Positions 19,226 through 28,488 of a DNA stretch of 64,000 nt are shown here, one piece after another. The notes under the pieces were generated by a model. The model made no database searches and was not told where the DNA came from. It saw nothing but the letters and a program-made list of their open reading frames with translations. Position numbers and translations under genes: made by a program. Origin of the DNA: Pectinatus frisingensis (GTDB taxonomy: Bacteria > Bacillota > Negativicutes > Selenomonadales > Selenomonadaceae). Numbering within the stretch: position 1 is the stretch's first letter; every line of letters begins with the position of its first letter. The stretch spans positions 79,073-143,072 of the forward strand of contig NZ_WIQU01000016.1 in the NCBI RefSeq assembly GCF_015732285.1, in the 5' to 3' direction.

Positions 19226-20260
19226 ATGATGAAAAAAAGTGTAGTAATTTTAAGTATTTTGACTTTGTTTATTCTTGCATTCCAGCTTACAGGATGCGGA
19301 ACTGACCAAGCTAAGAAGGATGAAAGCGCGAGTGCTAAACCTGAATCAATTACTATTGGATTGCAGGCAATACCAAATGACGAATTAGTTGCAAAACAAT
19401 GGTATGAAAAAGAACTTGGTGTCAAAGTTAACTTCAAACAATTCGATTCAGGCAGAGATGTTAATACAGCAATGACTTCTGGTAGTATTGATATTGCAAT
19501 TTTAGGGTCTACTCCTGCAGCAATCGGTATCGCAAAAGGAATTCCCTATGAAGTTTTTTGGATTCATGATATAGAAGGAGACAATGAAGCATTAGCCGTA
19601 AAAAACAACGCCAATATAGCATCAATAAAAGATCTAAAAGGTAAGACCGTTGCTGTTCCATCAGGTTCAACGACTCATTACAGTCTGCTCAATGCGCTTA
19701 AACTTAATGGTGTAGCCCCAAATGAAGTAAAGATTCTTGATATGCAGCCACCTGAAATTTTTGCTGCATGGCAGCGCGGTGATATTGATGCTGCTTATGT
19801 TTGGCAGCCTACTTTAGGAAAACTGCTTGCTGATGGAAAAATCTTAGTTACCAGTCGTGAACTGGCACAAAAAGGTGTAGTTACTGCTGATGTTGGCATA
19901 GTAAGAACTGAATTTGCCCAAAAATATCCGGATATTGTAAAAAAATACATTCAACTTCAGGAAAAAGCATTCAATCTTTATAGAGACAATCCTGATGAAT
20001 CTGCACAAACTGTGGCGACAGAACTTAAAATTGATAAAGAAGAAAGTTTAAAAGAAATGAAAGAGCTTGTATGGCTGTCAGGAGAAGATCAATTAAAAGA
20101 ACAGTATTTAGGTACCAGCAATAAAAAAGGCGATTTCGTTAAAACCTTAAAAGATACTGCTGATTTTCTGGTAGAGCAGAAAGCCATTGATTCAGCCCCG
20201 GATATTGATGCATTTGAAAAAGCAGTGGATCCATCATTCATTGAAGCTGCTTCAAAATAA
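19226..20260 (+). CDS. Sulfonate-type ABC substrate-binding lipoprotein (set 1)
   Basis: This 344-residue receptor starts with a lipoprotein signal peptide ending in the lipobox LTGC, then an SsuA/TauA-type (NMT1-like) binding fold with the characteristic ILGSTPAAIGIAKGIP and AYVWQPTLGKLL segments. It would be anchored outside the membrane and deliver a sulfonate to the set 1 permease. The open frame overlaps the permease stop, but the best start is ATG 19226 (ATGATG) with AAAGGAG upstream. The DMQPPEIFAAWQRGDIDAA region fits TauA-like taurine receptors; ligand choice is inferred. Confidence 0.85.
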   Translation: MMKKSVVILSILTLFILAFQLTGCGTDQAKKDESASAKPESITIGLQAIPNDELVAKQWYEKELGVKVNFKQFDSGRDVNTAMTSGSIDIAILGSTPAAIGIAKGIPYEVFWIHDIEGDNEALAVKNNANIASIKDLKGKTVAVPSGSTTHYSLLNALKLNGVAPNEVKILDMQPPEIFAAWQRGDIDAAYVWQPTLGKLLADGKILVTSRELAQKGVVTADVGIVRTEFAQKYPDIVKKYIQLQEKAFNLYRDNPDESAQTVATELKIDKEESLKEMKELVWLSGEDQLKEQYLGTSNKKGDFVKTLKDTADFLVEQKAIDSAPDIDAFEKAVDPSFIEAASK

Positions 20261-20281
20261 ACAGCAAGCAGGGATTACAAT

Positions 20282-21091
20282 ATGACTTTTTTAAAGCTGC
20301 AAGATAATCATTTTTTAAATGAAAATGTAATAACGCTCAATAATGTGGCATTGGCATATTCTTCAAAAACTATGAATGTATTAGAAAACATTAACCTCCG
20401 TTTAAATGAAAAAGAATTTGTATGTGTGCTGGGGGCTTCTGGTTGTGGTAAAAGCACACTGCTTAAAATCATTGCTGGTTTTATATCGCCTACGCAGGGA
20501 AATGCCAATTTTGATAATCAATTAATCACTGGCCCTGATTGGCAGCGCGGCGTTGTTTTTCAGCAGCCGCCGCTTTATCCCTGGTTGAGCGTAAGCGAAA
20601 ATGTAAAATTTGGTTTAAAGATGCGGCATTTTTCTAAAGAACTATCAGAAAAATTGGTGACAGATTATTTAGCTAAAGTAGGTCTACTTGACTTCAAAAA
20701 TCATAAACCATATGAATTATCCGGTGGAATGAAGCAGCGCGTGGCGATTGCCAGAGCATTGATCAATAGTCCCAAAGTATTGTTGATGGATGAACCTTTT
20801 GGAGCGCTGGATGCTTTAACAAGAGGACAGATGCAGTCATTGTTGAGACATATCTGGCTTGAATTGGGAAATACCATCTTATTTATTACGCATGATGTTG
20901 ACGAAGCATTATCTTTAGGAACAAGAGTAATAGTTATGTCAAAAGGTCCCGGGAAAATAGCAAAAGAATATCAAACAGATTTTACTTATTCTATCGCCAA
21001 AAATAATGCAGAACAAATTTATCACAGTAAAGATTTCTTAAAAATAAGAGAAGAAATTCTGCAGTTAATACGACAAACTATTATTCTGTAA
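20282..21091 (+). CDS. Sulfonate-type ABC transporter ATPase (set 1)
   Basis: The 269-residue nucleotide-binding subunit has Walker A GASGCGKST, a Q-loop (VVFQQPPLYPWLS), the signature LSGGMKQR, Walker B VLLMDEPFGALD and H-loop ITHDVDEA. The Q-loop and D-loop forms are those of the NitT/TauT family. It ends the first transporter set, 22 bases after the receptor gene. About 195 bases without a gene separate it from the second receptor gene. Confidence 0.88.
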   Translation: MTFLKLQDNHFLNENVITLNNVALAYSSKTMNVLENINLRLNEKEFVCVLGASGCGKSTLLKIIAGFISPTQGNANFDNQLITGPDWQRGVVFQQPPLYPWLSVSENVKFGLKMRHFSKELSEKLVTDYLAKVGLLDFKNHKPYELSGGMKQRVAIARALINSPKVLLMDEPFGALDALTRGQMQSLLRHIWLELGNTILFITHDVDEALSLGTRVIVMSKGPGKIAKEYQTDFTYSIAKNNAEQIYHSKDFLKIREEILQLIRQTIIL

Positions 21092-21180
21092 TAGTTTACA
21101 TTTCATCACTAAAATCTATGATAATCGCAATTGTACTGCCAAATATATATTACTATGTATTACATTTATTTTTATTTGTA

Positions 21181-21260
21181 TTGGCTGCCTGAAACCCCCA
21201 AAACCCTGTGCTATTTATATTTATGTGTAGATAATATAATGCTTTTTATTTTTTTAAAAC
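21181..21260 (+). promoter_or_regulatory. Possible degenerate leader element before second receptor (element C)
   Basis: A GGCTGCCTGAAACCCCC-AAAACCC stretch followed by GTGCTATTTATATTTAT and a T-rich run (21243-21255) resembles in order and spacing the leader at 29909-29974, including a shared CTATTTATAT core. The small hairpin and the long terminator stem are poorly formed here, so this is a weak match. It lies 25-100 bases before the receptor start. Confidence 0.25.
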
Positions 21261-21285
21261 TACTATTTATATAGGAGAAACCATT

Positions 21286-22287
21286 ATGAAAAAAATGATT
21301 ATGATTTTACTGTTTACAGCTATTACCATATTATTAGCCGGCTGTAGTCCGAATAACAGCGGAAACAATGATTCCGCTGATAAAAGCGGTGAACCCAATG
21401 TTTTGCGCATAGGTGCTCAGCCATATCCATTATATGCATCAGTTTATGTTGCCAAAGAAAAGGGTTATCTGGAAGACGAATTAAAAAAAGTCAATGCAAA
21501 ATATGAATGGACAGATTTCAAATCAGGTCCATTAGTTAATGAAGCAGTGGCTTCCGGGCATGACGATATAGGTTTTATGGCTGACATGCCTGCTATTTTA
21601 GCAAAGGATTCCGGTCAAGATATACAGATAATAGCTAATGTAGCATATGGTGAAAAAGCATTGGCTTTATTAGTTAATTCTAATTCAGATATCACCTCAG
21701 CAGCACAATTAAAAGGTAAAAAAGTTGCTTACGGAAAGGGTACTTATGCCCAGCATTTATTGTCACTTTTGTTAAAAAAAGACAATTTAACATTTAATGA
21801 TATACAATCGGTAAATTTAGCCGCCGGAGACATACCCGCAGCACTCGAAAGCGGTCAAATCGATGCCACAGTTATATGGGAACCTTTTATTTCACAGCTG
21901 GTATCTGAGGGTAAAGCTAAAGTCATTGCCGATGGAACAGGTATAAAGCGTGGCAATCTTGTAACCTATGCCGTAAGCCCATATGCTAAAGCGCATCCGC
22001 AGATTATAACTGCTTATATCAAGGCATGTCAGGAAGGATCCGATTATATTAAATCAAATCCTAAAGAAGCAGCTGAACTGATAGCAAAGGATATGAAAGT
22101 TGAACCTGCAATATTGGAAAATACATTTAAAAATCTTGATTATAACCCGGTATTAACAATAGATGACATAAATGAAATAACAAAAGTTAAAGATTATTTA
22201 CTCCAGCAGAATCTTATTCAAAACAACATTGATATGGACAGTTTCATTAACTTGGACTATTCGAAAGCTTCCGGGGTAGAAAAATGA
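21286..22287 (+). CDS. Sulfonate-type ABC substrate-binding lipoprotein (set 2)
   Basis: A 333-residue SsuA/TauA-like receptor with lipoprotein signal peptide and lipobox LLAGC near residue 20, followed by a two-lobed binding fold (QPYPLYASVYVAKEKGYLEDEL and DATVIWEPFISQLV segments). It is clearly diverged from the set 1 receptor, so it likely binds a different sulfonate; isethionate is attractive because islA follows the transporter. The start has AGGAG upstream. The set 2 genes are closely spaced and lead directly into islA and islB. Confidence 0.83.
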   Translation: MKKMIMILLFTAITILLAGCSPNNSGNNDSADKSGEPNVLRIGAQPYPLYASVYVAKEKGYLEDELKKVNAKYEWTDFKSGPLVNEAVASGHDDIGFMADMPAILAKDSGQDIQIIANVAYGEKALALLVNSNSDITSAAQLKGKKVAYGKGTYAQHLLSLLLKKDNLTFNDIQSVNLAAGDIPAALESGQIDATVIWEPFISQLVSEGKAKVIADGTGIKRGNLVTYAVSPYAKAHPQIITAYIKACQEGSDYIKSNPKEAAELIAKDMKVEPAILENTFKNLDYNPVLTIDDINEITKVKDYLLQQNLIQNNIDMDSFINLDYSKASGVEK

Positions 22288-22303
22288 ATGTGAGGTAATC
22301 CAC

Positions 22304-23080
22304 GTGAAAGAGGTTGCTACTAATCATTATGGGAAAATAATTAAATATTGGAGCTTATATTGGATATTTCCAATTTTAATCCTATTTGTATGGAAAGGTA
22401 CAACCATATTAGGAATAATCCATAATTATACGCTGCCGGCACCGGATAAAGTGATACAAACAGCAGTAGTACTGACTACTAATGGCACATTAGCCGGGAA
22501 TATAATCATCAGTATATTACGAGTACTAGAGGGCTTTATAATAGCGTTGGCCGCTGCCCTGACTATTGGAATAGCAGCAGGATTGTCAGTAAAATTTGAA
22601 ATAATTACTGATTTTGTTTTGCAGGTATTAAAGCCTATACCGCCGATAGCATGGATTCCGCTGGCAATTTTGTGGTTTGGTATCGGAGAAGCATCTAAGA
22701 TATATATAATTTTTATCGGTGCTTTTTTCCCGATTTTTTTAAACACACTAGATGGTATAAAAAATATTGATAAAAAATATATAGAATTGGCCCGTGTTTA
22801 TGAGGTCCCCCAAAAAAGAGTAATCAAACATATTATACTGCCAGGTGCATTGCCATTTATAATGACCGGTACCAGGCTGGGACTTGGCAGCGCATGGATC
22901 TGCGTAGTAGCTTCTGAAATGATTGCAGCTACAAGTGGTGTTGGCTATATGCTCATGGATGGGCGTGATTTATCCAGACCTGATATGGTTATTCTGGGAA
23001 TGCTGATAATAGGAATTGTTGGTAAATTCATGGATGATATATTAAAGAAACTATCAAATCGGATGATAAAATGGAATTGA
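22304..23080 (+). CDS. Sulfonate-type ABC transporter permease (set 2)
   Basis: The 258-residue SsuC/TauC-type permease has about six membrane helices, a conserved KPIPPIAWIPLAILWFGIG segment and a cytoplasmic coupling loop (ELARVYEVPQKRVIKHIILPGALPFI). It starts at GTG 22304 with TGAGG upstream and lies 16 bases behind its receptor and 11 bases before its ATPase. It should import the ligand of the set 2 lipoprotein. Confidence 0.85.
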   Translation: MKEVATNHYGKIIKYWSLYWIFPILILFVWKGTTILGIIHNYTLPAPDKVIQTAVVLTTNGTLAGNIIISILRVLEGFIIALAAALTIGIAAGLSVKFEIITDFVLQVLKPIPPIAWIPLAILWFGIGEASKIYIIFIGAFFPIFLNTLDGIKNIDKKYIELARVYEVPQKRVIKHIILPGALPFIMTGTRLGLGSAWICVVASEMIAATSGVGYMLMDGRDLSRPDMVILGMLIIGIVGKFMDDILKKLSNRMIKWN

Positions 23081-23091
23081 GTGGATAATGT

Positions 23092-23862
23092 ATGACTGAG
23101 CCAATTATTAAAATCGAAAATTTGAATAAAACTTTTGTTTCTAACAATCAGGAAAAACCTGTTCTGAAGAATATTGATTTGGCTATAACAGTAGGAGAAT
23201 TTATATCGATAATTGGTCCAAGCGGTTGTGGTAAAAGCACTTTACTGCGGATTATCGGTGGTCTGGATACTGAATTTAAAGGAACAGTGCAATTTGAGAA
23301 TAAACCAATTACAGGTCCGGGACGCGAACGTGGATTTATTTTTCAGGATCATCGATTGCTGCCATGGCTGACTGTAGAAGAAAACATAAAATTCAGTTTA
23401 CCGGAATCAGCGGAAAATGTTGATGATATAGTTTCTAAAAATTTGGAGATAGTCGGGCTTCATGATGTCAAAAAAAATTATCCGCGGCAGCTTTCAGGTG
23501 GAATGGCACAGCGTGTAGCAATTGCGCGGGCATTATCGAATCAACCCAAATTACTCTTGCTTGATGAACCTTTTGGGGCATTAGATGCAATAACTAAAAT
23601 ACATTTACAGGAAGAAATGCTGCGATTATGGGAATTAGAACATATAACAATGATTATTGTGACACATGATATTGACGAAGCCGTTTATTTAGGTCAGCGG
23701 GTCATTGTTATGAACACGCATCCCGGCAGTATCAAGCATATTTATAATGTTGAACAATCTGTGCCTCGCAGCCGCACCAGTCCAGATTTTCACTGCCAAA
23801 GAGATAAAATATACCAAGAATTTTTTGAAGAGAAATCGCAAACATTTTTTTATAATATATAA
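23092..23862 (+). CDS. Sulfonate-type ABC transporter ATPase (set 2)
   Basis: This 256-residue ATPase shows Walker A GPSGCGKST, Q-loop FIFQDHRLLPWL, signature LSGGMAQR, Walker B LLLLDEPFGALD and H-loop VTHDIDEA, as in SsuB/TauB. It powers the set 2 importer and ends 31 bases before the islA start, in the same transcription unit. Confidence 0.88.
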   Translation: MTEPIIKIENLNKTFVSNNQEKPVLKNIDLAITVGEFISIIGPSGCGKSTLLRIIGGLDTEFKGTVQFENKPITGPGRERGFIFQDHRLLPWLTVEENIKFSLPESAENVDDIVSKNLEIVGLHDVKKNYPRQLSGGMAQRVAIARALSNQPKLLLLDEPFGALDAITKIHLQEEMLRLWELEHITMIIVTHDIDEAVYLGQRVIVMNTHPGSIKHIYNVEQSVPRSRTSPDFHCQRDKIYQEFFEEKSQTFFYNI

Positions 23863-23893
23863 ATTTATGCTGAAAATGCAAACGGAGGTTAAT

Positions 23894-26380
23894 ATGTCTA
23901 AAGAAAAAGTCCTTTCTGCACAGGAAAAACGTATCCTGTTTGAAATTAATGGAGAAAAAAATACTTTATATAACAAAAAAAACAGAGCCTTTGATTTATT
24001 GAAACATGTGCAAGGGGAAAAACCCGTCATTGATATTGAACGTGGTTTATATTTTACTCGTTCGTTTAAAACCACAGAAGGTCAGCCGCTTATTCTGCGC
24101 TGGGCAAAAGCTCTCAAGTATTATGCCGAACATGCTAAAGTATACATTGACGATAATCAGCTGATAATAGGAAGAATAGGCCGACCTGGCCGTTATGGTA
24201 TATTATATCCTGAGCTTGACGGTGATATTCTTGGCGATGCCATAAAACAATTGCCCGAACGGGAAACATCACCTTTTAACATTGATCCTAATGATGCTAA
24301 GATTATAAGCGAAGAAATTGCACCGTATTGGAAAGGAAAAACATTTCATGAAGACCTAATAAAAGCACTTACACCAAAAACGGCAGCTCTAACTTATAAC
24401 CAGGATAAAGATTTTACCTCTCGCTTTATCGTTAATGAAACAGCGTCTTTTCGTTCCTCAATACAATGGGTCCATGACTACAAGATCGTTTTGCAAAAAG
24501 GGTTTTCCGGCATACGCAGGGAAATGGAAAAAAAGCTAAATGAACTTGATGAATTCAGTCCTGTCGATCAAACTGAAAAAAAACCTTTTATAGATGCAGT
24601 TATTACTGTATGCGACGCAATTGTTCTATGGGCTCACCGCCATGCCAAGCTGGCTGGGCAGCTGGCTGCTAAGGAATATAATACTGTACGCAAGGCTGAA
24701 TTGGAAAAAATAGCCAAAATCTGTTGGCAGGTACCGGAATATCCTGCGAGAAATTTTCGTGAGGCAGTCCAGTCCCAATGGTTTACACAGATGTTTTCCC
24801 GGGTAGAACAAAAAACAGGCACCGTTATTTCCAACGGACGCATGGATCAGTATCTATATCCTTTTTATAAGAATGATATAGAAAAAAGCCTGATCACTGA
24901 TGATGATGTTCAGGAAATATTTGACTGCATGTGGGTTGCTATGTCTCAATATATAGACCTTTATATATCAAGTGCCGGAGGCGCCTTTAATGAAGGCTAT
25001 GCCCATTGGGAAGCCGTTACTGTCGGTGGACAGACTTCAGATGGAAATGATGCTGTCAACGATCTGACATATATTCTGCTGAAATCAAAACGTGAATTTC
25101 CACTGAATTATCCGGATTTAGCAGCACGTATCCATACACGCAGTTCACAGCGATATTTGGCAGAAGTCGCAGAAACCATAAAAGAAGGTTCCGGTTTTCC
25201 AAAACTTATTAATGATGAAGAAGTTATACCGCTGCTGCTTTCCAAAGGCGCTGATTTTGAAGATGCATATGATTATAGTGTATCCGGATGTGCCGAATGC
25301 CGTATGCCTAATCGCGATACTTACACCAGCCCGAATGCTTATATAAATTTTGCAGCAGCTTTGGAAATGACAATTTATAACGGTCATATGCTAAAATATG
25401 GTGATGAACTTATAGGCTTAAAAACAGGAGACGCTGAAACATTTACTGACTTTGATGAATTTTTTGCAGCATATTTAAGGCAGCAGAAAAATTTTCTTAA
25501 GCATGCTTTTATTCAGCAGCATGAAATCATCAGATTACGCGCTAAGCATTTTGCCAGTCCATTAGGATCGGCACTTCATAAATTATGTCGTGACACACTT
25601 ACTGATCTTCATCAGCCGCATATTAAAGGCGGCATAGATCTCGGTTACTTCGAATTTATTGGATATGCAACTGTAATAGATTCACTGGCAGCAATAAAAA
25701 AAATAGTCTTTGAAGAAAAAAAAGCAACATTAAATCAGGTAAAAAAAGCAATGCAGCACAATTTTACCGGATATGAACTGCTGCGGCAACGTCTCGTAAA
25801 TGCACCTAAATATGGTAACAATGATCATTATGCCGATGAAATAGGTCGTACTCTTGACCGTGAAGCATTATTATTTACTAGGCAATATTCGAAAGAATTG
25901 GGTATAAATCTTGATTTACGTTATGTTCCTTTTACATCACACGTACCATTTGGCAAGGTAGTCAGTGCTACACCGAACGGAAGATTAGCTTGGACACCAT
26001 TATCAGATGGCTCCAGTGCATCTCAAGGTGCAGACTTATATGGACCAACTGCAGTATTACTATCAAACTTTGCCACTAAAAATTACCAATATCACGAACG
26101 CGCAGCACGGTTGCTCAATGTTAAATTAAGTCCTGCCTGCGTACAAGGGGAAAGCGGTACACAAAAACTTGTTCAATTTATTGAAGCATGGCGTGACTTG
26201 AAATTATGGCATATACAGTTTAATGTAATAAATCAGGATACATTAATCGCTGCACAAAGGAACCCGGAAAATTACCGAAATCTACTCGTGCGTATTGCCG
26301 GGTATAGTGCATACTTTACTGAGCTGTCAGTTGATTTACAGAACGATATTATTGCGCGTACGCAGAATGAAGCCATTTAG
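23894..26380 (+). CDS. islA: Isethionate sulfite-lyase (glycyl radical enzyme)
   Basis: An 828-residue glycyl radical enzyme with catalytic C466 and E468 in SGCAECR and the glycine-radical loop RIAGYSAYF (G803). R187 and Q191 (FRSSIQW) and R676 also occupy the positions of the sulfonate-binding residues described for Bilophila wadsworthia IslA (R189, Q193, C468, E470, R678, G805, as I recall them), all with the same offset of two. It should cleave isethionate to acetaldehyde and sulfite in the anaerobic cytoplasm. The start at 23894 has ACGGAGG upstream; the frame is open to 23747, but that extension overlaps the ATPase gene. Its activase IslB follows by 3 bases. Choline or diol lyase activity is unlikely with this residue set. 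Confidence 0.92.
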   Translation: MSKEKVLSAQEKRILFEINGEKNTLYNKKNRAFDLLKHVQGEKPVIDIERGLYFTRSFKTTEGQPLILRWAKALKYYAEHAKVYIDDNQLIIGRIGRPGRYGILYPELDGDILGDAIKQLPERETSPFNIDPNDAKIISEEIAPYWKGKTFHEDLIKALTPKTAALTYNQDKDFTSRFIVNETASFRSSIQWVHDYKIVLQKGFSGIRREMEKKLNELDEFSPVDQTEKKPFIDAVITVCDAIVLWAHRHAKLAGQLAAKEYNTVRKAELEKIAKICWQVPEYPARNFREAVQSQWFTQMFSRVEQKTGTVISNGRMDQYLYPFYKNDIEKSLITDDDVQEIFDCMWVAMSQYIDLYISSAGGAFNEGYAHWEAVTVGGQTSDGNDAVNDLTYILLKSKREFPLNYPDLAARIHTRSSQRYLAEVAETIKEGSGFPKLINDEEVIPLLLSKGADFEDAYDYSVSGCAECRMPNRDTYTSPNAYINFAAALEMTIYNGHMLKYGDELIGLKTGDAETFTDFDEFFAAYLRQQKNFLKHAFIQQHEIIRLRAKHFASPLGSALHKLCRDTLTDLHQPHIKGGIDLGYFEFIGYATVIDSLAAIKKIVFEEKKATLNQVKKAMQHNFTGYELLRQRLVNAPKYGNNDHYADEIGRTLDREALLFTRQYSKELGINLDLRYVPFTSHVPFGKVVSATPNGRLAWTPLSDGSSASQGADLYGPTAVLLSNFATKNYQYHERAARLLNVKLSPACVQGESGTQKLVQFIEAWRDLKLWHIQFNVINQDTLIAAQRNPENYRNLLVRIAGYSAYFTELSVDLQNDIIARTQNEAI

Positions 26381-26383
26381 CTT

Positions 26384-27226
26384 ATGGGAAAAAAAGGATT
26401 GGTTTTTAATATACAGCATTATTCATTGCATGATGGACCTGGAATACGGACAATTATTTTTTTTAAAGGATGCCCGCTTCGCTGCCGCTGGTGCTGCAAC
26501 CCGGAATCACAAAATCACTATCCTGAAATTTCTTATGATGAAAAACGCTGTCTTGGCAATGAAATATGCTCTGAATGCCAAAAAGTATGCGAGAATAATG
26601 CAATTATGTTTTCTTCTGAAGGCAAAGCCATTATTCAAAGAGACAAATGCAGTAACTGCATGAAATGCATAGCTGAATGTCCGGCCAAAGCTTACAAAAA
26701 AGAGGGTATAGAGTATACTGCAGACGAACTCCTTGATATTGTCGAACAGGACAGTATTTTTTACCGCGGTGGTAATGGCGGATTGACGGTCAGTGGCGGT
26801 GAACCATTAATACATGGTCAATTCCTGATTGATTTACTTAAAGCAGCCAAAAAATTACGTCTGTCAACTGCAATGGAAACCTGCGGTTATGCAGATTATT
26901 CCATATTAAAACAGACTGCTGAATATTTAGATACAATCCTGTTCGATATAAAATCGCTGGATAATTTCAAGCATATTATTTATACAGGTAAATCAAATCA
27001 AGTAATATTAAATAATTTTGAAAGTCTCTGTAATGATTTCCCACATCTGCATAAGCACGTCAGGACACCTGTAATTCCAGGGTTTAACAATTCTATAGAA
27101 GATTTGCAGAAAATTGAGGACTATTTAAAAGATAAACCGGCAGTGACTTATGAAAAACTTTCATATCATCGCTTCGGCGTTGGCAAATACAAAACCTTAG
27201 GACGTAAATATCCAATGGACGATTGA
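26384..27226 (+). CDS. islB: IslA-activating radical SAM enzyme
   Basis: The 280-residue glycyl radical enzyme activase has the radical SAM motif C30-x3-C34-x2-C37 (GCPLRCRWC), a ferredoxin-type insert with eight further cysteines (C56, C62, C65, C69, C89, C92, C95, C99) for two [4Fe-4S] clusters, and an SGGEP S-adenosylmethionine motif. It would place the radical on G803 of IslA. It begins 3 bases after islA and is closed by a long perfect palindrome at 27331-27394. Confidence 0.92.
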   Translation: MGKKGLVFNIQHYSLHDGPGIRTIIFFKGCPLRCRWCCNPESQNHYPEISYDEKRCLGNEICSECQKVCENNAIMFSSEGKAIIQRDKCSNCMKCIAECPAKAYKKEGIEYTADELLDIVEQDSIFYRGGNGGLTVSGGEPLIHGQFLIDLLKAAKKLRLSTAMETCGYADYSILKQTAEYLDTILFDIKSLDNFKHIIYTGKSNQVILNNFESLCNDFPHLHKHVRTPVIPGFNNSIEDLQKIEDYLKDKPAVTYEKLSYHRFGVGKYKTLGRKYPMDD

Positions 27227-27330
27227 TTTAAATGAATGATAATCCATATATCAATGTATCAGCAGTTTTACCAAAAAATCCCTAAATAGAATAGGACCAG
27301 TATTTTGTGGATAATGTTGCTGCTGCATAA

Positions 27331-27394
27331 AAATAAATTAAAGGGGCTGTGGCAAAATGAGTACTCATTTTGCCACAGCCCCTTTAATTTATTT
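27331..27394. terminator. Perfect 64-base palindromic bidirectional terminator
   Basis: Two fully complementary 32-base arms meet with no spacer (centre GAGT/ACTC). The outer A/T-rich ends give T-rich tails on both strands, so it can end both islB (plus strand) and mnmA (minus strand, stop codon six bases away). Confidence 0.85.
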
Positions 27395-27399
27395 TTCTC

Positions 27400-28488
27400 T
27401 TAGTCGTTAGTAATAACACCGCCGCCCAGGACACGTTCACCATCATACAATACTAATGCCTGTCCGGCTGTTACAGCCCGCTGAGGAATGTCAAATTCAA
27501 CATGTAATTTATTTCCATCAGGGTAAACTGTACAATCGGCTTCTTTGGCTGCATAACGTATTTTCCCCTTGGCACGGAAAGGGAGGATATCATCTGGCAA
27601 ACCTTCTATCCAAGACACCTCATCGGCATATACGACGCGAGAAAACAATTCATCCTGCGGACCTACAATGACCCTATTATTGGCAGTATCAAGCGCTGTC
27701 ACATAATAGGGACCGCCAGGACCGCCCAGATCCAAGCCGCGTCTCTGACCTATTGTATAGCAAGGTATGCCTTTATGCCTGCCAATGCAATTTCCCTTTG
27801 AATCCACAAAATTTCCTGCTTGAAAAGAAGCAGGTATCTGCCCGCGTAAAAAATTTTTATAATCATTGTCTGGAATAAAACATATATCCTGGCTTTCTGA
27901 TTTATTAAACACTGGGAGCTGAAAACTTTTAGCTAATTCCCGCGTATGTGTCTTTTCCAGTTCAGCCATAGGAAGCAGTATATGAGCCAATAAATCCTGC
28001 GATAATTGATATAATACGTAAGACTGGTCTTTATGCCTGTCTATGCCGCGCAGCAGTTCATACTTACCACATTGATCATTATATATGATACGGGCATAAT
28101 GCCCGGTAGCCAGAAAATCAGCACCAAACTGCTGTGCCTTTTCCCACAATAAACCGAACTTGATAAATTTATTACAAGCAATACAGGGATTAGGAGTATA
28201 TCCTTTTGCATACGATTTCACAAAATAATCGATAACATCATTTTTAAATTCATCCCGAAAATCCAAAGTATAATGGGGGATGCTAATTATTGAGGCAACA
28301 GCCTTGGCATCGTTCACAGAATCCGCTGAACAGCAGGCGTGAACATTATCTATTACCTCGCAGCTTTCACCTTCTTCCCAAAGACGCAATGTAATACCAA
28401 TAACGTCGTAGCCATTTTGTTTTAATATAGCTGCTGTTACCGAACTGTCTACACCGCCGCTCATAGCGACAGCTACTCGCTTATTCAC
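27400..28488 (-). CDS. mnmA: tRNA 2-thiouridylase MnmA
   Basis: This 362-residue enzyme thiolates U34 of tRNA-Lys, -Glu and -Gln. It has the PP-loop ATP motif SGGVDSSV near residue 10, the catalytic cysteine pair (ACNKFIKFG near 100 and SQDICFIPD near 200) and the C-terminal beta-barrel. It overlaps the upstream cysteine desulfurase gene by 8 bases, the usual sulfur donor for this modification. Length and motifs are normal. Confidence 0.95.
   Translation of the reverse strand: MNKRVAVAMSGGVDSSVTAAILKQNGYDVIGITLRLWEEGESCEVIDNVHACCSADSVNDAKAVASIISIPHYTLDFRDEFKNDVIDYFVKSYAKGYTPNPCIACNKFIKFGLLWEKAQQFGADFLATGHYARIIYNDQCGKYELLRGIDRHKDQSYVLYQLSQDLLAHILLPMAELEKTHTRELAKSFQLPVFNKSESQDICFIPDNDYKNFLRGQIPASFQAGNFVDSKGNCIGRHKGIPCYTIGQRRGLDLGGPGGPYYVTALDTANNRVIVGPQDELFSRVVYADEVSWIEGLPDDILPFRAKGKIRYAAKEADCTVYPDGNKLHVEFDIPQRAVTAGQALVLYDGERVLGGGVITND

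Noticed and set aside
23894..26380. Choline trimethylamine-lyase or glycerol/diol dehydratase
   Set aside because: Active-site motif is GCAE rather than GCVEP and the arginine/glutamine positions for sulfonate binding fit IslA.
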